A stretch of 64,000 nucleotides of DNA from Zoogloea sp. (GCF_028689785.1 NZ_JAQVCN010000017.1:1-64000); one strand, 5' to 3'; shown: positions 44,131-55,539, counted from the stretch's first letter. Made by a program: numbers and translations. The notes: generated by a model not told the origin, from the sequence alone.

Positions 44131-45393
44131 ATGAGCGCCACCCCCGCCCGCGCCTGCGGTATCGACTTCGGCACGTCCAACTCCACCGTGGGCTGGTTGC
44201 GCCCGGGTTCACCCACCCTGTTGCCCCTGGAAGCCGATAAGCCCACCCTGCCCTCCGCCGTGTTCTTCAACGCCGACGAGGAAAGCACCCATTTTGGGCG
44301 TGACGCCCTCGCCGAGTACCTGGAGGGCTATGAAGGGCGACTGATGCGGGCCCTGAAGAGCCTGCTCGGCAGCAGCCTGATGGACGGAAGTACCGAGGTC
44401 GGTGGCCGCGCGCTACCTTTCAAGGATTTGCTGGCCAGCTTCATCGGCGAACTGAAGAGCCGTGCAGAAGCCCAGGCCGGACGCAGCTTTGATCAAGCCG
44501 TCTTCGGCCGTCCGGTGCATTTCGTGGACGACAACGAGACAGCCGATCGCCGGGCCCAGGACACCCTCGAAGCGATTGCCCGGCAAGTGGGCTTCAAGGA
44601 CGTCAGCTTCCAGTTCGAGCCAATCGGTGCAGCGCTCCACTATGAGGCTGGCCTTCACCAAGAAGAGTTGGTGCTGATCGCCGACATCGGCGGCGGCACG
44701 GCGGACTTCTCGCTAGTGCGCCTGTCCCCCGAACGGGCCCGCCAGGTAGACCGCCGCGAGGATCTGCTCGGCAATGCCGGCCTCCATGTGGGCGGTACGG
44801 ATTTCGACCGGGCCCTGAGCCTTGAGTGCGTGATGCCCCTGCTGGGCTACCGGGGCTTGATGAAGAGCGGCGCGGAGATTCCCTCCAATCTCTTCTTCCA
44901 GCTCGCCACCTGGCACACCATCAACTTCGCCTACACCCGCCAGGCCTTTGCCGATTTCCAACATATTTACCGGGACGCGGCAGCCCGCCGGGAGTTGGAC
45001 CGACTGGCCCGCCTGATCGGCCAGCGCGAAGGGCACTGGCTGGCCCTGCAGGTCGAACAGGCCAAGATCGATCTGTCCGCTGCCGATAGCGCCCTCCTTC
45101 ACCTCGACCGGCTGGAGGCTGGGCTGACCCATGGCATCACCCGGGAAGACTTCACCCTGGCGACCCGTGGCCTGGTGGAGCGCGTCGCCGCCACAGTGGA
45201 CAGCCTGCTGGACCAGGCCGGCGTGGCGCGGGACAAGGTGGATACGCTCTATTTCACCGGCGGCGCCAGCGGCGTACCGCAGCTCCGGGCCCGCATCGCG
45301 GCCGAGCTGCCCCAGGCGCGCAGCGTCGAGGGTGACCTGTTCGGCAGCATCGGGGCCGGACTGGCCGTGGAGGCCTCCCGCCGCTACGGCTGA
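44131..45393 (+). CDS. Hsp70-like (YegD-type) ATPase
   Basis: A 420-residue Hsp70/actin-fold ATPase. It opens CGIDFGTSNSTVGWL (phosphate 1 motif) and has LIADIGGGTADFSLVRL (phosphate 2) and LYFTGGASGVPQLRARI (adenosine motif), but lacks a classical DnaK substrate-binding domain; it matches YegD-type proteins of unknown role. ATG 44131 lies downstream of a 170-base gap that also contains the terminator of the previous unit. It converges on a diguanylate cyclase gene with a 10-base overlap. Confidence 0.88.
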   Translation: MSATPARACGIDFGTSNSTVGWLRPGSPTLLPLEADKPTLPSAVFFNADEESTHFGRDALAEYLEGYEGRLMRALKSLLGSSLMDGSTEVGGRALPFKDLLASFIGELKSRAEAQAGRSFDQAVFGRPVHFVDDNETADRRAQDTLEAIARQVGFKDVSFQFEPIGAALHYEAGLHQEELVLIADIGGGTADFSLVRLSPERARQVDRREDLLGNAGLHVGGTDFDRALSLECVMPLLGYRGLMKSGAEIPSNLFFQLATWHTINFAYTRQAFADFQHIYRDAAARRELDRLARLIGQREGHWLALQVEQAKIDLSAADSALLHLDRLEAGLTHGITREDFTLATRGLVERVAATVDSLLDQAGVARDKVDTLYFTGGASGVPQLRARIAAELPQARSVEGDLFGSIGAGLAVEASRRYG

Positions 45394-46700
45394 GGCACGG
45401 CAGTGCTGCTATCTGGCGAGGCCAGCACGCAGCGATCGCGCCCGCTGCCCTTGGCCTGATAGAGCGCGATGTCAGCCTGAGCCAGGCTTCCCTCCAGATC
45501 TCGTCCGGTGGCGTCGGCGAGGCCAAAACTCACCGTCACCGGCAGAGCACTTCCATCGGGCAGGCGTGGGGGAGTCTCAGCCAGCCGCTGACGCAGACGC
45601 CCGATCAGACGTAGAGCCTCCGCAGGCGTGGTCTCCGGAAAGATGAACGCAAACTCCTCCCCACCGTAGCGCCCAACCCGGTCGGTCTGACGGAGCGTCT
45701 CGGCTACCAGGTTGGCGAAGCTCTGCAACACATGGTCGCCCACCGCGTGGCCGAAGCGGTCGTTCACCTGCTTGAAATGATCGAGGTCGGCAATGCCCAC
45801 CGTGATGGGCCGGCCATAGCGCAGTGCCCTGGCCATTTCCTCGGCCGCCTGCCCCAGGAAATGGCGCCGGTTGGGCAGGCCGGTCAGGCTATCCGTCGTC
45901 GCCAGGCACTCGAGCTTGAGCCGAACATCCTCGTTCTCCCGCAGAGTGGCGTGAAAACGCACAATGGCCTCCTCCACCGCATGGATCTCGGCCATGGGAG
46001 CAGAACTCATGTCGGGCAACGGCTCCCGTGCGTCCAGGCTGCTCAGCACACGGTGGATGCGCTGCAACGGCTGAATGAGATAGTGCCGCAGAATGAACAA
46101 GGCACTGGCCAGGAAAACCCCCACCAGCACCAGGTTGAGGACGAGCTTGTAACGGGTCTGCTCCACCGCTTCAGTCATCCTGTCCAGCTCGGTGCTGACT
46201 CGCTGCCCTCCTTCTACCGACAGATCATCGGCGAGCAGACGCAAGCGCGCGGAGATAGCCTCCCAGGCCTTGATGTCCACCGCACCGGGGGAGGTTGTCG
46301 ACCGCTGGGCGAGAAAGCTCTCAACCTCCGCCGCCAGGGCAGCGGTACGGGGGTCTTCCCCCATGCTCGGGTGAGCCGCCAGGACACGAACCAAAAACAA
46401 GGCGTCGTCACGGGCCGTCACATCGGGGGCCGTGAGCACTCGCTGCCCGCCGAGACGCAGCTCTTCCAGGTTTCGTGCCAGACGCTGGCGCTCAAGGGTC
46501 CACGGAACCATCTCGTCATGCAGGCGGGCCACCACGTCGGTTACCAGACGTTGATCCACCGCCAGCAGCAGCACCAGGCTCACGGCGACCAGCGCGAACA
46601 CGCTCCCCAGTACGGCCAGCACGGTTCCTGCCGGCCAGCGCCTGACAGCATCAGCTGCCAGGATATGTCGCCCTGCCGATCGCTGGTCGTCCTTGTTCAC
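45384..46700 (-). CDS. Membrane-bound diguanylate cyclase (GGEEF)
   Basis: A 438-residue signalling enzyme making cyclic di-GMP. It has membrane helix 1 (residues 28-49), a periplasmic sensor region of about 140 residues without a recognised fold, helix 2 (188-206), a HAMP linker, and the GGDEF domain from residue 268 with TDSLTGLPNRRHF, the catalytic GGEEF at 346-350 and an inhibitory I-site RQTD at 337-340. The active and feedback sites are intact. Its ATG overlaps the upstream binding-protein stop (ATGA), suggesting that the periplasmic solute-binding protein at 46697-47428 senses a ligand for it. Confidence 0.92.
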   Translation of the reverse strand: MNKDDQRSAGRHILAADAVRRWPAGTVLAVLGSVFALVAVSLVLLLAVDQRLVTDVVARLHDEMVPWTLERQRLARNLEELRLGGQRVLTAPDVTARDDALFLVRVLAAHPSMGEDPRTAALAAEVESFLAQRSTTSPGAVDIKAWEAISARLRLLADDLSVEGGQRVSTELDRMTEAVEQTRYKLVLNLVLVGVFLASALFILRHYLIQPLQRIHRVLSSLDAREPLPDMSSAPMAEIHAVEEAIVRFHATLRENEDVRLKLECLATTDSLTGLPNRRHFLGQAAEEMARALRYGRPITVGIADLDHFKQVNDRFGHAVGDHVLQSFANLVAETLRQTDRVGRYGGEEFAFIFPETTPAEALRLIGRLRQRLAETPPRLPDGSALPVTVSFGLADATGRDLEGSLAQADIALYQAKGSGRDRCVLASPDSSTAVPQP

Positions 46701-47428
46701 TGCAGGCGGAAGGGGATGAAACGGCTGTTGATTCGATCGAAGCGACCATCACGCTTGATCCGGTCAATGGCGTCATTAAGCCTTGCATGCAGTTCAGGCG
46801 TTCGAGGGTTGACGCTCAGACACACATCGCCGGCCAGCTGAGGGTCCCGTAGCAAGGTTGAGGCGAGCCCCAGCGGACGGATGAGCGGATCCTGCCGCAG
46901 GGCGACGGCGGTGGCCATGGGCAGCAGAGCCGCCTCGACCGTACCGCTCAACAGGGCGGTGATGATCTCATCGCGCCTCTCGAACTGGGTGGTCTTCCAG
47001 CCGTGGGCTTGGGCGTAGCGCGCCTGCACGCCTCCACGCACGACCCCGGTACTCACCTCTCCAGGCGCAATGCCCGGCCGGGCAAACCAAACGCTGATCG
47101 AACGGTAATAGGGTTTGCTCATGAGCACCCGGGCACGCCGCTCCGGGGTAGAAAGCAGGCTGACCGCGGCAAAATCGAACTCTCCGGCCGCCACCGCATC
47201 CACCACCCGTTCGAGGGTTACGGGAACAGGCTCGCACTTCACCCCCATTGCCTCGCACAGGGCGTACATGACTTCCACATTGAAACCCGTGAGCCTCCCG
47301 GCCTCGTCCGTATAAGACATGGGTGGCGAATGATTGAGCACGGCCACCCGCAAAACCTTCTCGGCAGCCTGCCCGGGAAGGAGGTAGACAAGCAGCGCCA
47401 GCGCGACGACCCAGCGGGGGAAATTCAT
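46697..47428 (-). CDS. Periplasmic amino-acid-type solute-binding protein (SBP_bac_3)
   Basis: A 243-residue exported protein (signal peptide MNFPRWVVALALLVYLLPGQAA). The mature domain has the amino-acid binding pattern LRVAVLNHSPPMSYTDEAGRL, GFNVEVMYALCEAMG and DFAAVSLLSTPERR. No permease or ATPase genes are adjacent; the diguanylate cyclase gene follows with a four-base overlap. A sensory role, delivering a ligand to the cyclase's periplasmic domain, is more likely than transport, but this is inferred from context. Confidence 0.85.
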   Translation of the reverse strand: MNFPRWVVALALLVYLLPGQAAEKVLRVAVLNHSPPMSYTDEAGRLTGFNVEVMYALCEAMGVKCEPVPVTLERVVDAVAAGEFDFAAVSLLSTPERRARVLMSKPYYRSISVWFARPGIAPGEVSTGVVRGGVQARYAQAHGWKTTQFERRDEIITALLSGTVEAALLPMATAVALRQDPLIRPLGLASTLLRDPQLAGDVCLSVNPRTPELHARLNDAIDRIKRDGRFDRINSRFIPFRLQ

Positions 47429-47543
47429 CTTTTACGTTACGGGATTCCAGATACTGCCGATTTTCTTGATTTTACCCTCCCCTCGGCCAGAATGAGGCAC
47501 CTATCACCACGACCCGACATTCCCGCACCTCGGTGCATACTCG

Positions 47544-47572
47544 AAAAAAAGGGGCCGTCCAAGGACGACCCC
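47544..47572 (-). terminator. Intrinsic terminator of the pcc-mcm operon
   Basis: On the minus strand, GGGGTCGTCC pairs with GGACGGCCCC across TTGG with one G-T pair, followed by a run of T (the AAAAAAA at 47544-47550 on the plus strand). It lies about 105 bases after the pccA stop codon. The remaining 248-base gap (47429-47676) shows no gene. Confidence 0.85.
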
Positions 47573-47676
47573 ACTCCCTCGACAGGAACCCGCCACACGG
47601 ACGAGTCTCCCTCCCCATCGAACGAAACCTGTCGGCTACAGCACGGCGGGAGTCGCCTGGCTGCAGCCCGTGCTGA

Positions 47677-49689
47677 TTATTCGAACTCGATGATGATCTC
47701 GTCCACCGACAAACTGCTCCCCGCGCTGGCGGTGATCTTCTTCACCTTGCAGTCCTGCTCGGCCTTCAGGATGTTCTCCATCTTCATGGCTTCGATGATG
47801 GCCAGCTTCTCGCCCGCCTTCACTTCCTGGCCAACCTGCACAGACACCTCGCGGAGGAGACCGGGCATGGGGGAGAGCAGGAACTTGGACAGATCGGGCG
47901 GCAGCTTCTCGGGCATCAGGGCCAGCAACTCGGCAGCGCGGGCGCTCATCACCATGAAGTCGGCGCGCGTGCCCCAGTGGAACAGGCTGTAGCGGGTCTT
48001 GTGACGCTCCACCTGCAGGGTGAAGGGCTCACCATTGACGGTGCCGTTGAACAGGGACTCGCCGAGCTTCCAGTCGGACTTGATCTCGTAGTTCTTGCCT
48101 GCGTACTCCACGTGGTAGCCGCCGGCCACCGGACGGGCCACCACCGGGTGGTGCTCGTTGCCTTCCTTGTTCAGACGCACGACCATCCAGCTATTGCCCA
48201 CCAGGCGCTCGTGGCCCTGAAGCTGGCCGGAGATGGAGGCAGAACGGTCGGTGAAGGCGCGGTAGACGTAGGCCGCCACGGAAACCAGCAAGGCCGGATC
48301 ATCGTGGGGCACCATCGAAGCGTCAAAGCCGGTCGGGTAGTGCTTGGGGATGAAACCGGTGTCGAAGATGCCGGAGTGGAACACCGGGTGCTGCATCAGC
48401 GCCGCCTGGAACGGGATGTTCGAGGAAATGCCACGGATCACGAAGCCGTTAAGGGCGTCGCGCATGCGGGCGATGGCCTGGGCACGGGTCGGTGCGTGCA
48501 CGATGAGCTTGGCGATCATCGAGTCGTAGAACATGGAGATCTCGCCACCGTCGTACACACCGGTGTCGACGCGGGTGGTGCCCTTGTCGTCGGTAGTCTC
48601 CTTGGGCGGCAGGAACTTCACCAACCGGCCAGTGGAGGGCAGGAAACCGCGGAAAGGGTCTTCGGCATTGATCCGGCACTCCATGGACCAGCCGTTGATC
48701 TTCACGTCGGCCTGAGCCAGCGGCAGCTTCTCGCCGTAGGCGACGCGGATCATCTGCTCTACCAGGTCGAGGCCGGTGATGAGTTCGGTGACGGGGTGCT
48801 CCACCTGGAGACGGGTGTTCATCTCGAGGAAGTAGAACTCCTTGGTTGCACCGGAGACCACGAATTCGACGGTACCGGCGGATTCGTAGTTAACGGCACG
48901 GGCCAGGGCCACGGCCTGCTCGCCCATGGCCTTGCGCATCTCGGCGTCGACGAAGGGGGACGGAGCTTCTTCGATGACCTTCTGGTGACGGCGCTGGATG
49001 GAGCAGTCACGCTCGTTGAGATACACGTAATTGCCGTGGGAGTCGCCCAGCACCTGGATCTCGATGTGGCGCGGCTCAAGCACATACTTCTCGATGAAGA
49101 CACGGTCGTCGCCAAAAGAGTTGCGGGCTTCATTGACGCAGGAGGAGAAGCCTTCATGGGCTTCTGCGTCGTTGTAGGCCACGCGCAGCCCCTTGCCGCC
49201 GCCACCAGCGGAGGCCTTGATCATCACCGGATAGCCGATCTTCTTGGCGATCTCGACCGCTTCGTCGGGGCCAGCGATGGCATCGTTATAGCCCGGGATG
49301 GTGTTGACGCCGGCTTCAATGGCGAGCTTCTTGGACTCAATCTTGTCGCCCATCTTGGCGATGGAGTAGTGCTTCGGGCCAATGAACTTGACGCCTTCTT
49401 CTTCCAGGCGGCGGGAGAACTCGGCGTTCTCGGACAGGAAGCCGTAGCCCGGATGGACAGCCTGAGCGCCAGTCTGCTTGCAGGCAGCGATGATCTTGTC
49501 AGCGACCAGATAGGACTCCTTGGAGGCCGCCGGGCCGATACACACGGCCTCGTCGGCCAGCTCGACGAACAGGGCGTCCTTGTCGGCCTCGGAATACACG
49601 GCGACGGTGGCGATGCCCATCTTGCGGGCAGTCTTGATAACGCGGCAGGCGATCTCGCCGCGGTTTGCAATCAGGATCTTGGTAAACAT
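47677..49689 (-). CDS. pccA: Propionyl/acetyl-CoA carboxylase biotin carboxylase + carrier subunit
   Basis: The alpha subunit of an acyl-CoA carboxylase. The 670-residue protein has the ATP-grasp biotin carboxylase domain (LIANRGEIACRVIKTA; MIKASAGGGGKGLRVAYN; YFLEMNTRLQVEHPVTE), then the propionyl-CoA-carboxylase-type BT linker, and a C-terminal biotinyl domain with EAMKMEN, biotinylated at Lys636. The placement beside meaB and the methylmalonyl-CoA mutase indicates that propionyl-CoA is the substrate. Start ATG 49689 has GAGGA upstream. It is the last gene of a minus-strand operon. Confidence 0.95.
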   Translation of the reverse strand: MFTKILIANRGEIACRVIKTARKMGIATVAVYSEADKDALFVELADEAVCIGPAASKESYLVADKIIAACKQTGAQAVHPGYGFLSENAEFSRRLEEEGVKFIGPKHYSIAKMGDKIESKKLAIEAGVNTIPGYNDAIAGPDEAVEIAKKIGYPVMIKASAGGGGKGLRVAYNDAEAHEGFSSCVNEARNSFGDDRVFIEKYVLEPRHIEIQVLGDSHGNYVYLNERDCSIQRRHQKVIEEAPSPFVDAEMRKAMGEQAVALARAVNYESAGTVEFVVSGATKEFYFLEMNTRLQVEHPVTELITGLDLVEQMIRVAYGEKLPLAQADVKINGWSMECRINAEDPFRGFLPSTGRLVKFLPPKETTDDKGTTRVDTGVYDGGEISMFYDSMIAKLIVHAPTRAQAIARMRDALNGFVIRGISSNIPFQAALMQHPVFHSGIFDTGFIPKHYPTGFDASMVPHDDPALLVSVAAYVYRAFTDRSASISGQLQGHERLVGNSWMVVRLNKEGNEHHPVVARPVAGGYHVEYAGKNYEIKSDWKLGESLFNGTVNGEPFTLQVERHKTRYSLFHWGTRADFMVMSARAAELLALMPEKLPPDLSKFLLSPMPGLLREVSVQVGQEVKAGEKLAIIEAMKMENILKAEQDCKVKKITASAGSSLSVDEIIIEFE

Positions 49690-49708
49690 GTCTTGGCGTC
49701 CTCGGCGA

Positions 49709-51244
<1,536 letters not shown>

Positions 51245-51288
51245 TTACAACCTCCAGTCAATGATCCTGTTGTATGTCGTTTTCTTGT

Positions 51289-52287
51289 TCAGCCCAGATA
51301 GCCCAACAGCCGCAGGGCTGCGGCGGAGGGCGTGGTCTGCCCGGCTTCGACAGCCGCCTGCAGACCGGGCAGGTCCTGCTGTACCCGGGCATGACCGGCA
51401 AATCGGGCCCGCAGACCCTGGTCGATCAGTTCCCACATCCAGGCCCGCGCCTGATGGCGGCGACGGGCATCGAACTCACCGCTCTGCTGCATCGCAGAAC
51501 GGTAATCTCGGATGGTATTCCAGAACTCGGCAATCCCCTGCTTTTGCAACGCCGACATCATCAGCACCGGCGGCGTCCAGTTTGGCGAAGCATGCCGCAG
51601 CATGCCCAGCGCGCTCTTGATCTGGGAGCGGGCCACGTTGGCCGCCTGGGGGTTGATGTCGGCCTTGTTGATGACGATCAGGTCGGCGATCTCCATGATC
51701 CCCTTCTTGATCGCCTGCAGATCATCACCGGCATTGGGCAGTTGCAGCAGGCAGAAGATGTCTGTCATGCCAGCCACTGCGGTTTCCGACTGACCCACAC
51801 CGACGGTCTCGATGATGATCACGTCAAAGCCGGCGGCCTCGCAGACCAGCATGGCCTCTCGGGTTTTCTCGGCGACACCACCCAGGCTGCCGGCGGACGG
51901 ACTGGGGCGGATAAAGGCCTCGGGCCGCTGGGACAGCAGCTCCATGCGGGTCTTGTCGCCGAGGATGGAGCCTCCCGTGACGCTGGAGGATGGGTCCACC
52001 GCGAGCACCGCAACCTTGTGTCCCTGTTCGATGAGGTAGAGCCCGAGGGCCTCGATGAAGGTGGACTTGCCAACCCCAGGCACCCCGGAGATCCCTACCC
52101 GCATGGATCTGCCGGTGTGGGGCAGCAGGCCTTCAAGCACGTTACGTGCACGCTGCTTGTGATCCAGCCGCTGGGATTCGATCAGGGTGATCGTCTTGGC
52201 AAGTGGACGCAACTGATGCGCCAGCACGCCGTCGACCAGAGCCTGATCGGCGGCGTCCCGTTGCAGAAGGTCGGCGGGCATGTTCAT
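51289..52287 (-). CDS. meaB: Methylmalonyl-CoA mutase-associated GTPase MeaB
   Basis: MeaB is a GTPase chaperone that guards and reloads adenosylcobalamin in the mutase. The 332-residue protein has Walker A GVPGVGKST, VDPSSSVTGGSILGDKTRM, the ETVGVGQSE switch and NKAD base-recognition motif. ATG 52287 is preferred over upstream codons, which are not conserved. It is encoded 61 bases downstream of the mutase gene, a standard association. Confidence 0.95.
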   Translation of the reverse strand: MNMPADLLQRDAADQALVDGVLAHQLRPLAKTITLIESQRLDHKQRARNVLEGLLPHTGRSMRVGISGVPGVGKSTFIEALGLYLIEQGHKVAVLAVDPSSSVTGGSILGDKTRMELLSQRPEAFIRPSPSAGSLGGVAEKTREAMLVCEAAGFDVIIIETVGVGQSETAVAGMTDIFCLLQLPNAGDDLQAIKKGIMEIADLIVINKADINPQAANVARSQIKSALGMLRHASPNWTPPVLMMSALQKQGIAEFWNTIRDYRSAMQQSGEFDARRRHQARAWMWELIDQGLRARFAGHARVQQDLPGLQAAVEAGQTTPSAAALRLLGYLG

Positions 52288-52348
52288 GGGCTCAATCGTA
52301 GGCGGCGCGCAGGCCGGGCCGGCGCGCCGTGGGTCGGGTGAGGACGGA

Positions 52349-54511
52349 TCAGGCCTTGCGGGCCGCGCGGATCTGCTTGAGCACTTCCCGTGCAGAGGTC
52401 TGGATCGGCGTGCCCGGCCCGAAGATGCCCTTGGCACCCGCTGCGTAGAGCGCGTCGTAATCCTGAGCCGGGATCACGCCCCCCACAAAGGTGATGATGT
52501 CATCGGCCCCCTGAGCCTTGAGGGCGTTGATGATGGCCGGCACAAGGGTTTTGTGACCAGCGGCGAGGCTGGAACAGCCCACGGCATGAACGTCGTTCTC
52601 GATGGCGTGGCGGGCCGCTTCTTCCGGCGTCTGGAAGAGCGGGCCGATATCGATATCGAAGCCCAGGTCGGCAAAGGCAGAAGCCACCACCTTGGAGCCG
52701 CGGTCATGACCATCCTGGCCGAGCTTCGCGATCATGATGCGCGGACGGCGGCCTTCCTCGGCCACAAAGGCCTCAATGTCGGACTTCAGGGACTGCCAGT
52801 CATCGTCGCCTTCAACCACCGCGTTGTAGATGCCGGTGACGGCCTGGGGATTGGCACGGTAGCGACCGAAGACAGCTTCCAGCGCGTCGGAGATCTCACC
52901 CACGGTGGCACGCAGACGCACAGCCTTGACGGCCAGGTCGAGCAGGTTGCCCTCACCGGTCTTCGCAGCCTCGGTCAAGGCGGCCAGCGCCGCGGTAACG
53001 GCAGCACCGTCACGGGTGGCGCGGATGTTGGCGAGACGGGCAACCTGGGCCTCACGCACGGCGTGGTTGTCGATGTCGAGAATCTCGATCGGATCTTCCT
53101 TGGCCAGCTTGTATTTGTTCACCCCAACGATCACGTCCTTGCCGGAGTCGATGCGGGCCTGCTTGTCGGCGGCGCACTCCTCGACCTTCATCTTGGCCCA
53201 GCCGGACTCGACCGCCTTGGTCATGCCACCCATGGCCTCGATCTCCTCGATCAGGGCCCAGGCCTTGTCGGCCATGTCCTGGGTGAGCTTTTCCATCATG
53301 TAGGAGCCGGCCCACGGATCCACCACGCTGGTGATGTGGGTCTCTTCCTGGATGATGATCTGGGTGTTGCGGGCGATACGGGCCGAGAACTCGGTGGGCA
53401 GCGCGATGGCTTCGTCGAGGGCGTTGGTGTGCAGGGACTGGGTGCCACCGAACACAGCCGCCATGGCCTCGATGGTGGTGCGCACGACGTTGTTGTAAGG
53501 GTCTTGCTCGGTGAGCGACCAGCCGGAAGTCTGGCTGTGGGTGCGCAGCATCATGGACTTCTGGCTCTTCGGCTCGAACTGCTTCATCAGGCGCCACCAC
53601 AGCATGCGCGCGGCACGCATCTTGGCGATCTCGAGGTAGAAGTTCATGCCCACCGCCCAGAAGAAGGACAGACGGCCGGCGAAGGTATCCACGTCCATGC
53701 CGGACTTGATGCCGGTGCGCACGTACTCGACACCGTCGGCCAGGGTGAAGGCCAGCTCGATGGCCTGGTTGGCGCCGGCTTCCTGGATGTGATAACCCGA
53801 AATCGAGATCGAGTTGAACTTCGGCATGTGGGTCGACGTGTAATTGAAGATATCAGCGATGATCTTCATCGACGGCGTCGGCGGATAGATGTAGGTGTTG
53901 CGGACCATGAACTCCTTGAGGATGTCGTTCTGGATGGTCCCGGACAGTTTGTCCTGCGACACGCCCTGCTCTTCGGCGGCCACGATGTAGCCGGCCAGGA
54001 TCGGCAGCACGGCGCCGTTCATGGTCATGGACACCGACACCTTGTCGAGGGGGATCTGATCGAACAGGATCTTCATGTCCTCGACGGAATCAATGGCCAC
54101 ACCAGCCTTGCCCACGTCACCAACCACGCGCGGGTTGTCCGAATCATAGCCACGGTGGGTGGCCAGATCGAAGGCCACGGAAACGCCCTGACCGCCAGCG
54201 GCGAGCGCCTTGCGGTAGAAAGCATTGGAAGCTTCGGCAGTGGAGAAGCCCGCGTACTGGCGGATGGTCCACGGGCGGGCGGCGTACATGGTGGCCTGGG
54301 GGCCGCGCAGGAAGGGCTCAAAGCCCGGCAGGGTGTTGGAGTATTTGAGACCTTCCAGGTCTGCCGCGGTATATAGCGGCTTGACTGTGATGCCCTCGGG
54401 CGTCACCCAGTTCAGCTTGGCGACATCGCCACCGGGGGCCGACTTGGCGGCGGCCTTGTTCCAGGCAGCCAGATCGGGTTGGGGAAAGGTCGGTTCGGTA
54501 TTGTTCGCCAT
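52349..54511 (-). CDS. scpA: Methylmalonyl-CoA mutase (single-chain, adenosylcobalamin-dependent)
   Basis: The mutase isomerises methylmalonyl-CoA to succinyl-CoA with adenosylcobalamin. The 720-residue protein has the TIM-barrel substrate domain ([39 protein letters not shown]) and a C-terminal B12-binding domain with [15 protein letters not shown], the DxHxxG cobalamin-ligand motif. It is the large-subunit type that acts alone as a homodimer. It starts 234 bases from a divergent GntR gene, the probable regulator. The methylmalonyl-CoA epimerase gene is not in the window. Confidence 0.97.
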   Translation of the reverse strand: MANNTEPTFPQPDLAAWNKAAAKSAPGGDVAKLNWVTPEGITVKPLYTAADLEGLKYSNTLPGFEPFLRGPQATMYAARPWTIRQYAGFSTAEASNAFYRKALAAGGQGVSVAFDLATHRGYDSDNPRVVGDVGKAGVAIDSVEDMKILFDQIPLDKVSVSMTMNGAVLPILAGYIVAAEEQGVSQDKLSGTIQNDILKEFMVRNTYIYPPTPSMKIIADIFNYTSTHMPKFNSISISGYHIQEAGANQAIELAFTLADGVEYVRTGIKSGMDVDTFAGRLSFFWAVGMNFYLEIAKMRAARMLWWRLMKQFEPKSQKSMMLRTHSQTSGWSLTEQDPYNNVVRTTIEAMAAVFGGTQSLHTNALDEAIALPTEFSARIARNTQIIIQEETHITSVVDPWAGSYMMEKLTQDMADKAWALIEEIEAMGGMTKAVESGWAKMKVEECAADKQARIDSGKDVIVGVNKYKLAKEDPIEILDIDNHAVREAQVARLANIRATRDGAAVTAALAALTEAAKTGEGNLLDLAVKAVRLRATVGEISDALEAVFGRYRANPQAVTGIYNAVVEGDDDWQSLKSDIEAFVAEEGRRPRIMIAKLGQDGHDRGSKVVASAFADLGFDIDIGPLFQTPEEAARHAIENDVHAVGCSSLAAGHKTLVPAIINALKAQGADDIITFVGGVIPAQDYDALYAAGAKGIFGPGTPIQTSAREVLKQIRAARKA

Positions 54512-54574
54512 GGCTTTTCTACCCTCACGTAGCGCGGGCCGCTCGGCAGCCCTTGGTAATTAGTGACGCCAGTA

Positions 54575-54601
54575 CCGGCCGTGACCCCTGGCCACGGCCG
54601 G
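54575..54601. repeat. GC-rich inverted repeat in the mutase leader
   Basis: CCGGCCGTG (54575-54583) is complementary to CACGGCCGG (54593-54601) around nine bases, 64 bases upstream of the mutase ATG on its own strand. A second inverted repeat, GGCGGC/GCCGCC (54654-54659 and 54666-54671), lies beyond it. These could be hairpins in the mutase leader; no T-tract follows. Confidence 0.4.
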
Positions 54602-54734
54602 CTGCCGTGCCCCGCGCAGGGCAGTTTTCTCCCTCCCTCTATTTTTGTGGTCTGGCGGCTATATTGCCGCCTAACCGACATAAGGGTTACATCCTGCGCA
54701 GGAACTTGACTTGCTATCTTGTAGATAATACTTT

Positions 54735-54750
54735 ATCCATAATTATGGAT
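54735..54750. promoter_or_regulatory. 16-bp palindrome at the start of the GntR gene
   Basis: ATCCATAATTATGGAT is fully self-complementary and covers the ATG at 54745. A TTGACT/TACTTT pair (54706-54711 and 54729-54734, 17-base spacing) just upstream could be its promoter. The site is well placed for autorepression by the GntR protein and might also affect the divergent mutase operon. Confidence 0.55.
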
Positions 54751-55467
54751 GCAACAGCTGAAGACGACACTTTTTCGACCTTGTCACTCAAAACCATGAA
54801 CGCAGGCCGGATCGCCCCTCTCGCCCTCTATCAGGAAGTCGCGGAACGTCTGCGCCAGCGCATTTTTTCCCATGAGCTGCCCCCGGGCACCTGGGTGGAT
54901 GAGCAGGCCCTGGCCACCCAATACGGCATTTCCCGCACCCCCCTCCGAGAGGCGCTGAAAGTGCTCGCAGCCGAAGGCCTGGTCACCCTCAAGCCTCGCC
55001 GGGGCTGCTACGTCACTGAAATCTCCGAGCGCGACCTGGACGAGATCTTCACGGTCATGGCCCTGCTCGAAGGCCAGTGCGCAGCAGACACCGCCCGCAA
55101 GGCCAGCGACGCAGACCTGAAGCGCCTGCTCGACATTCACGCCGAACTCGAACAGGCGGCCCGCACCAACGACATCGACGGTTTCTTCGAGGCCAACCAG
55201 GCTTTCCACCAGGAAGTCCAGTTGATCGCCGACAACCGCTGGCTGACCCAGGCCATCACCGACCTGCGCAAGGTCATCAAGCTGTCGCGTCACCATTCCT
55301 TGTTCATCGATGGACGCATCGAGCAGTCCCTTGCCGAACACCGCCTCATTCTCGAAGCCCTTGGCAGGCGTGACATCGGCGCCACCGAACTGGCCATGCG
55401 CGAGCACATCTCCAGTGGCCGTCGCGCCCTGGCCAAGATCGCCGCCAAGCGCGAAGCGACCGCCTGA
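54745..55467 (+). CDS. GntR-family (FCD) transcriptional regulator
   Basis: A 240-residue FadR-type regulator. The N-terminal winged helix contains PLALYQEVAERLRQRI, WVDEQALATQYGISRTPLREAL and GLVTLKPRRGCYV; the C-terminal FCD ligand domain holds QAFHQEVQLIADN and SLAEHRLILEALGRRD with the metal-binding His residues. It diverges from the mcm-meaB-pccBA operon and probably senses an intermediate of propionate metabolism. A palindrome overlaps its start; if the TTGACT-TACTTT promoter is used, ATG 54745 would be nearly leaderless, so ATG 54796 remains possible. Confidence 0.88.
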   Translation: MDATAEDDTFSTLSLKTMNAGRIAPLALYQEVAERLRQRIFSHELPPGTWVDEQALATQYGISRTPLREALKVLAAEGLVTLKPRRGCYVTEISERDLDEIFTVMALLEGQCAADTARKASDADLKRLLDIHAELEQAARTNDIDGFFEANQAFHQEVQLIADNRWLTQAITDLRKVIKLSRHHSLFIDGRIEQSLAEHRLILEALGRRDIGATELAMREHISSGRRALAKIAAKREATA

Positions 55468-55501
55468 GGCATACCGGGCCTACCGGTCACTGCGAAACCA
55501 G

Positions 55502-55539
55502 AAAAAACCCCCGATCGGGCCAGCCCGTCGGGGGTTTTT
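55502..55539. terminator. Bidirectional terminator between gntR and actP
   Basis: CCCCCGA (55508-55514) pairs with TCGGGGG (55528-55534), continued inward by CGGGC/GCCCG, with A residues on one side and five T on the other. It can end both convergent transcripts, gntR and yjcH-actP. Confidence 0.88.

Noticed and set aside
54553..54744. Upstream extension of the GntR frame
   Set aside because: The added residues are not conserved in the family and lie in the divergent promoter region.
54512..54744. Cobalamin riboswitch in front of the mutase gene
   Set aside because: No B12-box-like sequence is recognisable; only GC-rich inverted repeats are present.
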